Assembly (NCBI RefSeq): GCF_001625365.1
Contig: NZ_LJJF01000001.1
Span: forward strand, 7,241,501-7,305,500
DNA length: 64,000 nt
Reading direction: 5' to 3'
Origin: Streptomyces sp. MJM8645
GTDB taxonomy: Bacteria > Actinomycetota > Actinomycetes > Streptomycetales > Streptomycetaceae
Shown: one piece after another, positions 32,611-40,259 of the stretch
Numbering within the stretch: the first letter of the stretch is position 1
How the letters are laid out: every line of letters starts with the position of its first letter
Program-made: the position numbers and the translations under genes
The notes under the pieces: model-generated
Databases searched by the model: none
What the model was told of the DNA's origin: nothing
The model's input: the letters and a program-made list of their open reading frames with translations, nothing else

Positions 32611-32687
32611 GGTTTGAGGCTTCAGCGGAGGATCGGGCGGTCGGAGCAGGAAAAGTCTCAACCGTTCTTTCAAGGATACGCTTGAGG
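32611..32687. promoter_or_regulatory. candidate MerR operator/promoter
   Basis: GGTTTGAG and CTCAACC pair across 32611-32661, and CTCAA/TTGAG arms flank TTTCAAGGATACG just before the esterase start. Such dyads between long-spaced promoter elements are typical of MerR-controlled promoters. Confidence 0.35.
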
Positions 32688-32690
32688 ACC

Positions 32691-33833
32691 ATGAGTCAGG
32701 ACTTGCGAGACCTCGTCCCTTCGTCGTGCGCACTGCTGGCGCTCGGTGAACCCACCCACCGGGAACCGGCCTTCGCGCGGATCCGCAACGAGCTGTTCGC
32801 CCAGCTGGTCGACCGGGGATTCCGGTCGATCGCCCTCGAAACCGACCGGGTGGCCGCGCTCGCCGTGAACGACTTCGTCCAGGAGGGGGTGGGCACCCTC
32901 GACTCGGTGATGGGCGAGGGCTTCTCCCACGGCTTCGGAGAGCTGGACGGCAACCGGCGGCTGGTCGCCTGGATGCGCGAGTACAACCGGAGCCGGCCGC
33001 CGGCGGACCGTCTGGCCTTCCACGGCTTCGACGCGCAGACGGAGAACACCAGCGCACCCAGCCCGCGGCGCTACCTCGAACACGCCCGCGACTACCTCGG
33101 GCTCGACCTCGACCTCGCCGGCCTGGTCGGCGACGACCAGCGCTGGAGCCGCCCCGAGGCGGTCCTGGACCCGGAGATGTCGCCCGGCGCCTCCGCCGAG
33201 GCGGAGAAGCTGCGGACGATCGCCGACGACCTGCTCACCCTGCTGTACGCGCGGGCCCCGGAACTGGTCGCGGCGACCTCGCGCGCCGAGTGGCGCAGGG
33301 CCAGGACGCACCTCACCGCCGGCCTCGGCCTGCTCCGCTACCACCGGCAGTCGGCCGAGCGCCTGGAGCCGGGCGCCCGGCTGTCCGGCCTCCTCGGCAC
33401 CCGGGACGTGCTCATGGCCCAGAACCTCCTCGACATCCGCGGCGGCGAGGCCCGCCGAGGGGGAACCCTCGTCTTCGCCCACAACCTCCACCTGCAACGG
33501 CAGCCGAGCACCATGCGGCTGGCGGATCTGAACCTGGCCTGGAGCGGCGCCGGCGCCATCCTGGACTCCCTGGACGAGCCGTACACCTTCGTCCCCGGCA
33601 GCCTGGGGCGCAGCGCGGCCGTCGGGCTCCAGGAGCCCGAGCCGGACACCCACGAGGGTGCGCTCCAGCGCGGGGCCGCCACCTGGGGACTGGTCGATCC
33701 CGGTGCGGCCGCCGGCGGCCGGACGCGCACCGACACCACGCCTGAGCAGGGCTACTTCCCGCTCGACCGGGCTGTCCTCGATGGGGCCGACGCGATCCTG
33801 CACATCGGCGACGGCACCGCCGCCGCGTCCTGA
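32691..33833 (+). CDS. erythromycin esterase family protein
   Basis: A 380-residue protein. LGEPTHREPAF matches the G-E-x-x-H motif of the Ere family, whose His is the proposed general base; IALETDR and FHGFDAQTENT follow, and FAHNLHLQR carries another conserved His. Ere enzymes open macrolide lactones by hydrolysis, but many homologues in actinomycetes have other substrates. It is divergent from the double-HTH MerR gene, which suggests drug- or stress-induced expression. Confidence 0.85.
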   Translation: MSQDLRDLVPSSCALLALGEPTHREPAFARIRNELFAQLVDRGFRSIALETDRVAALAVNDFVQEGVGTLDSVMGEGFSHGFGELDGNRRLVAWMREYNRSRPPADRLAFHGFDAQTENTSAPSPRRYLEHARDYLGLDLDLAGLVGDDQRWSRPEAVLDPEMSPGASAEAEKLRTIADDLLTLLYARAPELVAATSRAEWRRARTHLTAGLGLLRYHRQSAERLEPGARLSGLLGTRDVLMAQNLLDIRGGEARRGGTLVFAHNLHLQRQPSTMRLADLNLAWSGAGAILDSLDEPYTFVPGSLGRSAAVGLQEPEPDTHEGALQRGAATWGLVDPGAAAGGRTRTDTTPEQGYFPLDRAVLDGADAILHIGDGTAAAS

Positions 33834-33869
33834 CGGGGCACCGCCGCCGCGCTCTGACGTGGCGTCACT

Positions 33870-33894
33870 GCCGCCGTCGCGCTGACACGGCGGC
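33870..33894. terminator. possible bidirectional terminator
   Basis: GCCGCCGT and ACGGCGGC form a perfect 8-bp stem with a 9-nt loop between the convergent esterase and LysR genes. Confidence 0.45.
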
Positions 33895-33920
33895 CTGCGG
33901 AGGACGGACCCCCGGTAGCG

Positions 33921-34883
33921 TCAGGTACGGGCCCCCGGGCCCGGATAGGACGTCCGCAAGTGGCCCAGGAGCGCGGCCGTGGGCGGCGCGATGGGGCGGC
34001 CGGTCGGCCAGGCCAGCGCGATCCGCACCAGCGGGACGGGATCGGTGAGCGGCCGGATCCGCAGCCCGGCGGCGGGCGGCGGATCCGGCAGCACGGCCAC
34101 GCCCAGCCCGTGCGCGGCGAGTTCGGCCAGCTGTGGTGGGGCGGCCGCCTCGACCGCGACCGTGGGGCGCGCCCCGGCCGCGGCCAGGGCCTGCTCCAGC
34201 GCCGTCCGCAGGCCGGTGCCGCGCGGGGTGCTCACCAGGGCGTGCCCGGCCAGCGCGGCGACCGGCAGAGGGCCGTCCGGTCCGCCGGCCAGCGGGTGGT
34301 GCCCGGTGAAGGCGGCGACCAGCGGGGCTTCCAACACGGTGTGCAGGGCGAGCCCGGCCAGCGTCCGCCAGCCGTCGTCGTCGTCCCGTCCGCTGGCGGC
34401 GGTGGGCAGGCCGATCACGGCGAGGTCCAACCGCCCCTCGCGCAGCGCGCCGAGCATCCGCGCGGTACCGTCCTCGGCCAGCGAGAGGTCGATGCCCGGG
34501 TGGTCGCGGCGGAACGCGGCGAGTGTGGTGGCGAGTCCGGGGAGGTCGTCCGCCCCGGCCGGCGGGACAGGGCCCAGGGCTGCCCCGGAGACCAGCCCGA
34601 GCCGGACGTGTCCGCGCCGCAACCCACCGAAGTCCTGCGCCGTCTGCCGCGCCGCCGCGGCGGAGGCGAGCGCCGCCCGCGCGTGCGGGAGCACCGCCTC
34701 GCCGACCGGGGTGAGCCGGACGCCGCGCCCGCTGCGGTCCAGCAGCCGGTGGCCCAACTCCTTCTCCAGCTGCCGGATCTGGGCGCTCACCCCGGGCTGG
34801 GTGAGGTGCAGCAGCTCGGCGGCGCGGGTGAAACTGCCCTGCTGGGCCACGGTGACGAAGTACTGGAGCTGCCGGAGTTCCAT
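33921..34883 (-). CDS. LysR-family transcriptional regulator
   Basis: A 320-residue regulator with the standard N-terminal helix-turn-helix (MELRQLQYFVTVAQQGSFTR, then AAELLHLTQPGVSAQIRQLE) and a substrate-binding domain (GHVRLGLVSG). It is divergent from the mycothiol-dependent-isomerase-type gene and very probably regulates it. The dyad in the gap covers its own start codon, consistent with autoregulation. Confidence 0.92.
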   Translation of the reverse strand: MELRQLQYFVTVAQQGSFTRAAELLHLTQPGVSAQIRQLEKELGHRLLDRSGRGVRLTPVGEAVLPHARAALASAAAARQTAQDFGGLRRGHVRLGLVSGAALGPVPPAGADDLPGLATTLAAFRRDHPGIDLSLAEDGTARMLGALREGRLDLAVIGLPTAASGRDDDDGWRTLAGLALHTVLEAPLVAAFTGHHPLAGGPDGPLPVAALAGHALVSTPRGTGLRTALEQALAAAGARPTVAVEAAAPPQLAELAAHGLGVAVLPDPPPAAGLRIRPLTDPVPLVRIALAWPTGRPIAPPTAALLGHLRTSYPGPGART

Positions 34884-34910
34884 AACTTCTGATGATAGGT
34901 GGAAGAACTC
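34875..34910. promoter_or_regulatory. LysR-type operator dyad
   Basis: GAGTTC (34875-34880) pairs with GAACTC (34905-34910), and TTCCA with TGGAA just inside, around an AT-rich centre containing ATAACTTCTGATGAT. It overlaps the LysR start codon and lies about 45 bases before the divergent gene. Confidence 0.5.
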
Positions 34911-34954
34911 CCCGGTCTTGGACGTACGGAGGGCCCCGGCCGCAGGCTGGAGGC

Positions 34955-35608
34955 ATGGAAACCGTGCAGCACGACCAGGGCGTCGACTGGGTCCGCGAAC
35001 AGATCGCGGCCGAACGCCGGGAACTCGCCGAGGTGTTCACCACCTTCACCCGGGACCAGTGGAACTCCCCGTCGCTGTGCGCCGGTTGGCGCGTCCGCGA
35101 GGTCGCCGCCCACATGAGCACCGGCTTTCGCTACTCCACGGCCCGCAACCTCGCGGACCTCATGCGGGCCGGCGGCTCCCTCCACCGGATGACCGACCGG
35201 GTGGCCCGCCGCGACGCCGCCGCCCTCACCGACCGCCAACTCGCCGCCGCCCTCGCCGACCACGCCGAACACCCCTGGCGCCCCCCGGTCGGCGGCCGGA
35301 TCGCCGCCCTCGGCCACGACGTCGTCCACGGCCTCGACATCACGACCGCGCTCGGCCTGCCCTCGCGCCTCCCGCTGCCTCGGGTCACCGCCCTGCTCGC
35401 CACCGTCTCCCGCCGCAGCCTGCGCTTCTTCGGTGCCCGACTCGACGGCGTCCACCTGCGGGCCACGGACACCGGCTGGGCGTACGGCGAGGGCCCGGTC
35501 GTGGTGGAGGGCCGGGCCGAACACCTCCTGCTGCTCGCCTACGGGCGCCGCCTGCCGCCCGGCCTGGTCACCGGCCCGGGCGCGGGGCGGTTCACCCTGG
35601 ACGGGTAG
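34955..35608 (+). CDS. maleylpyruvate-isomerase-family protein (MDMPI/DinB fold)
   Basis: A 217-residue helical protein with the opening VREQIAAERRELAEVFTTF, the SLCAGWRVREVAAHM motif whose His binds metal, and HDVVHGLDITTALG with the second metal-binding His pair. These are the marks of mycothiol-dependent isomerase-like proteins, which use the thiol cofactor of actinobacteria for isomerisation or detoxification. GGAGG stands only one base before the ATG, so translation may begin at a GTG three codons later. It is divergent from LysR. Confidence 0.8.
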   Translation: METVQHDQGVDWVREQIAAERRELAEVFTTFTRDQWNSPSLCAGWRVREVAAHMSTGFRYSTARNLADLMRAGGSLHRMTDRVARRDAAALTDRQLAAALADHAEHPWRPPVGGRIAALGHDVVHGLDITTALGLPSRLPLPRVTALLATVSRRSLRFFGARLDGVHLRATDTGWAYGEGPVVVEGRAEHLLLLAYGRRLPPGLVTGPGAGRFTLDG

Positions 35609-35618
35609 CGGGCGCGGC

Positions 35619-35650
35619 CGCTCTCGGGTGTCCGGCCGTCGGCGAGAGCG
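35619..35650 (+). terminator. possible terminator hairpin
   Basis: CGCTCTCG and CGAGAGCG form an 8-bp stem with a 16-nt loop, ten bases after the MDMPI-type stop codon. Confidence 0.4.
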
Positions 35651-35838
35651 CCGTGCAGGCACCGAAGCAGGTCACCAGGCTGGCCCACGGCCCCCGACCC
35701 CGGCTCCCGACCCCGCGAGGCGCCGCCGCGCGCTTGGCTCCCCGCGGCGCAGCCGGGGGCGCGCGGGGGTGAGCAGGGGTGGCTAGGATCGGAATCGCAT
35801 ATTCCGGATAGGCGGTGAGACGGGAAGCAAGGTCTCCG

Positions 35839-36927
35839 ATGGCCCCGAGGTCCGAGCAGTGGCCGCCGTACGTGCGGTTCGCGCCGTGGTTGCTGATCGT
35901 CGGCGGGCTCGTCTGGAACTCCCTGGATCCCACCGACTACTGGGGCGACCCGCTCCTGGCGGCCGCCGCCGTCCTGACCGGCGCGCTGCTGACCTTGCGG
36001 GACACCCTCGCGGTGGGCGTCGCCAATGTGACCGGCATCCTCGTGCTGGCCGTGCGGGACGGCTCGATCGGCACCCAGGACGGCTACCTGGAGCTGGTGA
36101 ACACGGCCTTCGCCGCGCTGCTCGGCGTCTGGGTCAACCGCGTCGTCGCCCGGCACGGGGAGCGGCTGGCGCAGGTGCGGTCGGTGGCCGAGGCCGCCCA
36201 GCGGGCGGTGCTGCCCGAGCCGCCCGCGCGGGTGGGCCGGCTGTCGGTCGCCGCCTGCTACCGGGCGGCGCAGACCGAGGCACTGATCGGCGGCGACGCG
36301 TACGCGCTGCAGGCGACCCCGTACGGCGTACGGGTGCTGATCGCGGACGTCCGGGGCAAGGGGCTGCAGGCGGTCGGCGCGGTGTCGGTGCTGCTCGGCG
36401 CGTTCCGGGAGGACGCCCACCGCGCGCCGGACCTCGCGGCGCTGGCCGACGGGTTGGAGCGGGCGCTCGCCCGGGAGAGCGCGCTGCTGGCCGAGGAGGT
36501 GCGGCTGGAGGGGTTCATCACGGCACTGCTGGTCGAGTTCCCGCCGGGTGAGGACGTCGTGCGCACGCTCGACTGCGGGCACCCGGGGCCGTACCTGCTG
36601 GGCGGCCCGGACGCGGTGCGCCGGCTGGACGCCGCCGACCCGGGGCTGCCGCTCGGGATGGGCTCGCTGGGTGTGGCCCGGCCGGTGCCGCAGACCCGGC
36701 CGTTCCCGCCGGGGTGCACGCTGCTGCTGGTGACCGACGGGGTGACGGAGGCCCGGGACGCGGCCGGGGAGTTCTACGATCCGCTGCTCGCTCTGGGCCC
36801 GCTCGGCCCGTTCGACGGCCCCCAGGAGGCCGTCGACGCGCTGGTGGCGGACGTGGAGCGGTGGACGGGCGGGCCTCGGGACGACGACATGGCGGTGCTG
36901 GCGGTGACCTGCCGGGAGGCGGACTGA
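35839..36927 (+). CDS. PP2C-type (SpoIIE-like) membrane protein phosphatase
   Basis: A 362-residue protein. Residues 10-105 hold several membrane helices (WLLIVGGLVW, LLAAAAVLTGALL). The rest is a PP2C domain of the RsbU/SpoIIE type with GGDAYALQ, VLIADVRGKGLQAV, LDCGHPGPYLL and VTDGVTEARD; the final DDDMAVLAV completes the metal site. Such phosphatases act on anti-anti-sigma factors. The target is unknown; no anti-sigma gene is adjacent. An in-frame GTG eight codons upstream is an alternative start. Confidence 0.87.
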   Translation: MAPRSEQWPPYVRFAPWLLIVGGLVWNSLDPTDYWGDPLLAAAAVLTGALLTLRDTLAVGVANVTGILVLAVRDGSIGTQDGYLELVNTAFAALLGVWVNRVVARHGERLAQVRSVAEAAQRAVLPEPPARVGRLSVAACYRAAQTEALIGGDAYALQATPYGVRVLIADVRGKGLQAVGAVSVLLGAFREDAHRAPDLAALADGLERALARESALLAEEVRLEGFITALLVEFPPGEDVVRTLDCGHPGPYLLGGPDAVRRLDAADPGLPLGMGSLGVARPVPQTRPFPPGCTLLLVTDGVTEARDAAGEFYDPLLALGPLGPFDGPQEAVDALVADVERWTGGPRDDDMAVLAVTCREAD

Positions 36928-37316
36928 GCGGCGGGGCCCGGTCCGGCCCGTCCGGCGGCGCGGGTGCTTCTTCCCACGGCCTCCCGCGGCGCGGCTGATA
37001 TCACGATCAGGTGACGGACAGTCAGTGTTTCGCATGATCCAGCCAAGTTGAGTGACGGCGTCCGGTGGCCGGAATGCGAATGCCCGCATAGCGGACGGCG
37101 AATTGGACGTGCGGGGCCCGTGGTGTGCCGGGTGGCCGCGCGAGTGGTCCGCCCCTGGTCGGCGGCCTGCGCGGACGTCCCGGCGGGAGCGTGTTCGGCC
37201 GTATGGGGGCCGTAAGGGCGGGCCGCGGGAGTGGCGCGATCAGGCCGACCCGTGGTTCGTCCGGAAACGGACGCGATGCTTGCCCAGTAGCGAAGTGGTG
37301 ACCGAAAGTCGCACTG
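36928..37316. other. intergenic region before NRPS operon
   Basis: About 390 bases, lower in GC than its flanks in the middle. A CTGAT/ATCAG dyad lies at 36995-37010. I could not find a clear promoter or SARP heptamer repeats by eye, and no gene is supported. This is the expected control region of the NRPS operon. Confidence 0.4.
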
Positions 37317-38609
37317 ATGAACGAGACGCCAAGCCCCCGCCGCGACCGACTGCTCGGCCACCGCGACTTCCGACTCCTGCTCACCGGAGCTGCGACGGCC
37401 CAGACGGGCAGCCAGGTGACCCTGGTCGCGCTCCCGTTGGTGGCGGTGGTGGTGCTCGATGCCACACCCTTCGAGGTCGGCCTGCTGACCGCCGCCGAGA
37501 CCGCCGCGTTCCTGCTGGTCGGCCTGCCGGCCGGCGCCTGGCTGGACCGGATGCGCAAGCTCCCGGTGCTGATCCGCGCCGACGTGGTGCGCTGCCTCGC
37601 CGTCGGGTCGATCCCGCCGGCCGCCGCGCTCGGCGTGCTGACCATGGCCCAGCTCTACCTGGTGGCGCTGGTCACCGGGGTGGCGACGGTCTTCTTCGAC
37701 GTCGCCCACCAGTCCTTCCTGCCGTCCGTCCTGCCGCGCGAGCAACTGGTCGGGGGCAACGGCGCGATCGAGACGGTCCGTTCCTCGGCGCAGATCGTCG
37801 GGCCCGGGCTCGGCGGCGGCCTGGTCCAGCTGCTCGGTGCGTCGCTCGCCATCGTGGCCGACGCCGTCGGCTACCTCGCCTCCGCCCTGCTGCTCGCCCG
37901 GATCCGGGTCGAGGAGCCCCAACCGGAGCCGGCGACCGGACGGTCGCTGCGCGCCGAGGTCGCCGAGGGCGTGCGCTTCGTGCTCGGGCACCCGCTGCTG
38001 CGGGCGATCGCCACCGCGACCGCCGTGTCCAACCTGTTCGCCGCCGTGCTGGCGGCCGTGCAGACGGTGTTCTGGGTGCGGGTGCTCGACCTGTCGCCGG
38101 GCGCTATCGGCCTGCTGCTGTCGGCCTCCGCCGTCGGCGGCCTGGCCGGGGCGCTGTGCGCGGGGCGGCTGGCGGCGTGGCTCGGCCAGGCCCGGTTGAT
38201 CTGGCTCGCCACCGTGGTGACGGCGCCGTTCGCGCTGCTGTGGCCGCTGTCCGGCCGGGGTGCGGGCGTGGTGCTGTTCGGGATCGCCTCGGCGGTGGTG
38301 CTGTTCGGCGCGGTGGCCTACAACGTCGCCCAGGTGAGCTTCCGGCAGGGCCTGTGCCCGCCGGAGCTGCTCGGCCGGATGAACGCCACCATGCGCTTCC
38401 TGGTCTGGGGCACGCTGCCGATCGGCGCGCTTATCGGCGGCACCGTCGCCGACGCGGCCGGACCGCGCGCCGCGCTGTGGCTGTGCGCGGCGGGCTTCCT
38501 GCTCGTCCCGGTGCCGCTGCTGCTGTCGCCGCTGCGCCGGCTGCGGGACCTCCCGGCCGACACCGCCGCCACGGCCGGGGAGGAGCCCGTCGCGAGCCCC
38601 GCCGCCTGA
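37317..38609 (+). CDS. MFS transporter (EntS-like exporter)
   Basis: A 430-residue protein with 10-12 membrane helices. It starts with a short cytoplasmic tail and RDFRLLLTGAATAQTGSQVT, has the MFS loop motif AGAWLDRMRKLPVLI between helices 2 and 3, and resembles enterobactin-type exporters. It is the first gene of the NRPS operon, 74 bases before the free-standing C gene, so export of the peptide product or self-protection is the likely role. Substrate inferred from context only. Confidence 0.88.
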   Translation: MNETPSPRRDRLLGHRDFRLLLTGAATAQTGSQVTLVALPLVAVVVLDATPFEVGLLTAAETAAFLLVGLPAGAWLDRMRKLPVLIRADVVRCLAVGSIPPAAALGVLTMAQLYLVALVTGVATVFFDVAHQSFLPSVLPREQLVGGNGAIETVRSSAQIVGPGLGGGLVQLLGASLAIVADAVGYLASALLLARIRVEEPQPEPATGRSLRAEVAEGVRFVLGHPLLRAIATATAVSNLFAAVLAAVQTVFWVRVLDLSPGAIGLLLSASAVGGLAGALCAGRLAAWLGQARLIWLATVVTAPFALLWPLSGRGAGVVLFGIASAVVLFGAVAYNVAQVSFRQGLCPPELLGRMNATMRFLVWGTLPIGALIGGTVADAAGPRAALWLCAAGFLLVPVPLLLSPLRRLRDLPADTAATAGEEPVASPAA

Positions 38610-38683
38610 CGCACCCGGCCGCCCGACGAGCCCCGCCGCCTGACGTCCGAACCGAACCGAGACCGGAAACCGGAGACCGTTCC

Positions 38684-39958
38684 GTGCACGCCAGCATCAC
38701 CGCCGCCTACCTCGCCCGGTACCGTTCCGCCGCCGCCGACTCCCCGACGGACCTGCTCCCGCTCACCGGCGCCCAGCGGCGCTTCCTGATCACCCGCAGG
38801 CTCGCGCCGCAGGGCCGGCCCGAGGTCGTCCCGCTGTTCCACGCCTACCCGGGCGGCACCCTCGACCTGCCCCGGCTGGCCCGCGCCGCCACCACCACCG
38901 CCGCCCGGCACCCGGCGCTGTGCGGCGGCTTCGGGACGGTGCGCGGCACGCCCGTCCTGCGGGTCGGCGCTCCCTCGGCCGAAGCCGCCCGGATCGCCGT
39001 CCCGCCCGGCGGCACCGCCGGGTCCGCCCTGCGCGAGGCCCTGCTGGACTGGCCCGCCGACGGGCCCGCGCTGCGCCTGCTGGTGGCCCGGGAGCCGGAC
39101 GGCGAGGAGGAACTGCTCGCCCTCGCGGTGGACCACGCGGCCTGCGACGAGCAGTCGCTCGGCATCCTGACCGCCGACCTCACCGACGCCTACGCCCGGG
39201 ACGACCACGCCCAGGAGGCCGTCGCCGCCCCCGACCAGGACGCCCTGGCGGCATACCGGGAGGCCGTCGAACGGCAACTGGCCGCCGAGGACGCCGCCGG
39301 CGGACCCGCCGCACAGGCCCACTGGGGCCGCCGGCTCGGCGGCGTCACCGGGACGGGCGGGGGAGCGGCCGGCTCCACCGGCATGCTCAGCCACCGGCTG
39401 CCCGCCGCCGAGGGGGCCGCCCGCACCGCCTTCTTCCCCGCACTGCTGGACGCCACCGCGGCCGCCGCCCACCGGCTGCACCGGACCGACGGGCAGCTCG
39501 CCCTCGGCTACCCGTGGGGCGGCCGCCCGCCCGGCGCGCCCGCCGCGCTCGGCTGCTTCCTCAACACCCTGGTGCACCCCGCCGCACCCGGCGCGGCCAC
39601 CGCCCTGGAGGACCTCGCCGACGCCTGGTGGGACGACCTCGACCACGCCGACACCCCGTTCGACGAGGTGGTCCGGGCCGCCCGCACCGCCGGCGCCCCG
39701 TGGACGGGCGCCCTGGACGGCATGCTCACCCTGGAGGACCTGCACCGCCGCCCGCCGCTGGTGCTCGGCGGCGTGCCCGGCCGGGAGGTCCACCTGGCCG
39801 GGCGGCCGCTCGCCGCGCCGTTCGCGGTCGCCGCCTCGCAGGGCGACGACCTGCTGGTGCGCCTCGCCTGGGACCGCGAACGGTTCCCCGAGGACGTCGC
39901 CACCGCCGCCTTCGACGACCTGCTCGCCACGCTGCGCCGCCACCTGCGGACGGCCTGA
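38684..39958 (+). CDS. free-standing NRPS condensation-domain-like protein
   Basis: A 424-residue protein starting at GTG, eight bases after GGAG. LPLTGAQRRFLITRRL resembles the first C-domain motif. The catalytic HHxxxDG motif is altered to D150-H-A-A-C-D-E156: the second His and the Asp remain, the first His and the Gly are changed. LGYPWGGRPPGAPAALGCFLNTLV and the ADTPFDEVV segment match the later C motifs. It may be an acyltransferase joining an unusual donor, or a structural C domain. It sits between exporter and C-A-T genes. Confidence 0.75.
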   Translation: MHASITAAYLARYRSAAADSPTDLLPLTGAQRRFLITRRLAPQGRPEVVPLFHAYPGGTLDLPRLARAATTTAARHPALCGGFGTVRGTPVLRVGAPSAEAARIAVPPGGTAGSALREALLDWPADGPALRLLVAREPDGEEELLALAVDHAACDEQSLGILTADLTDAYARDDHAQEAVAAPDQDALAAYREAVERQLAAEDAAGGPAAQAHWGRRLGGVTGTGGGAAGSTGMLSHRLPAAEGAARTAFFPALLDATAAAAHRLHRTDGQLALGYPWGGRPPGAPAALGCFLNTLVHPAAPGAATALEDLADAWWDDLDHADTPFDEVVRAARTAGAPWTGALDGMLTLEDLHRRPPLVLGGVPGREVHLAGRPLAAPFAVAASQGDDLLVRLAWDRERFPEDVATAAFDDLLATLRRHLRTA

Positions 39959-40259
39959 CCCGCCCGGCCCGACCCCGCGTCGGACACCTGATCCGGACGC
40001 CCGCTCCGGACGCCTGATCCGGACCCGACCCGAAGCCGCCCCGGACCCGACCCGAAGCCGTACCGGACCCGCACCGGACGTCCGCATCAGGACGCCCGCC
40101 CCGGACGCCTGACCCGCCCCGGACCGAAGCCGCCACCGAATCCCCACACCGACCGCCGGGCCGTGCCACCACCCCGGCGCGCCCGGAACCAGGGCCGGGC
40201 CATCCACGCCCGCCCCGTCACCGCAGGGCCAACACGCCCACCACACAAGGGAGTCACCG
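39959..40259. repeat. intergenic repeats between C-like and C-A-T genes
   Basis: About 300 bases, Pro/Arg-codon-like low-complexity DNA. A 22-bp unit (CCGGACCCGACCCGAAGCCG plus two bases) repeats at 40019 and 40041 with a partial third copy at 40063; CCGGACGCCTGATCC and CAGGACGCCCGCC also recur. No gene is supported. GGGAG precedes the C-A-T start. Confidence 0.55.

Noticed and set aside
37052-39958. A 968-codon open frame in this stretch and other very long frames (for example 9202-12252, 47110-51168 upstream part, 12763-14628)
   Set aside because: They are GC-bias shadows: translations are Arg/Pro/Gly-rich without domains and overlap genes with clear motifs. Only the domain-bearing parts were kept.
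40010-40110. Short direct repeats as possible SARP binding sites
   Set aside because: The units are 22-bp low-complexity CCGGACC blocks without the TCGAG-type heptamer and lie between genes of the same operon.
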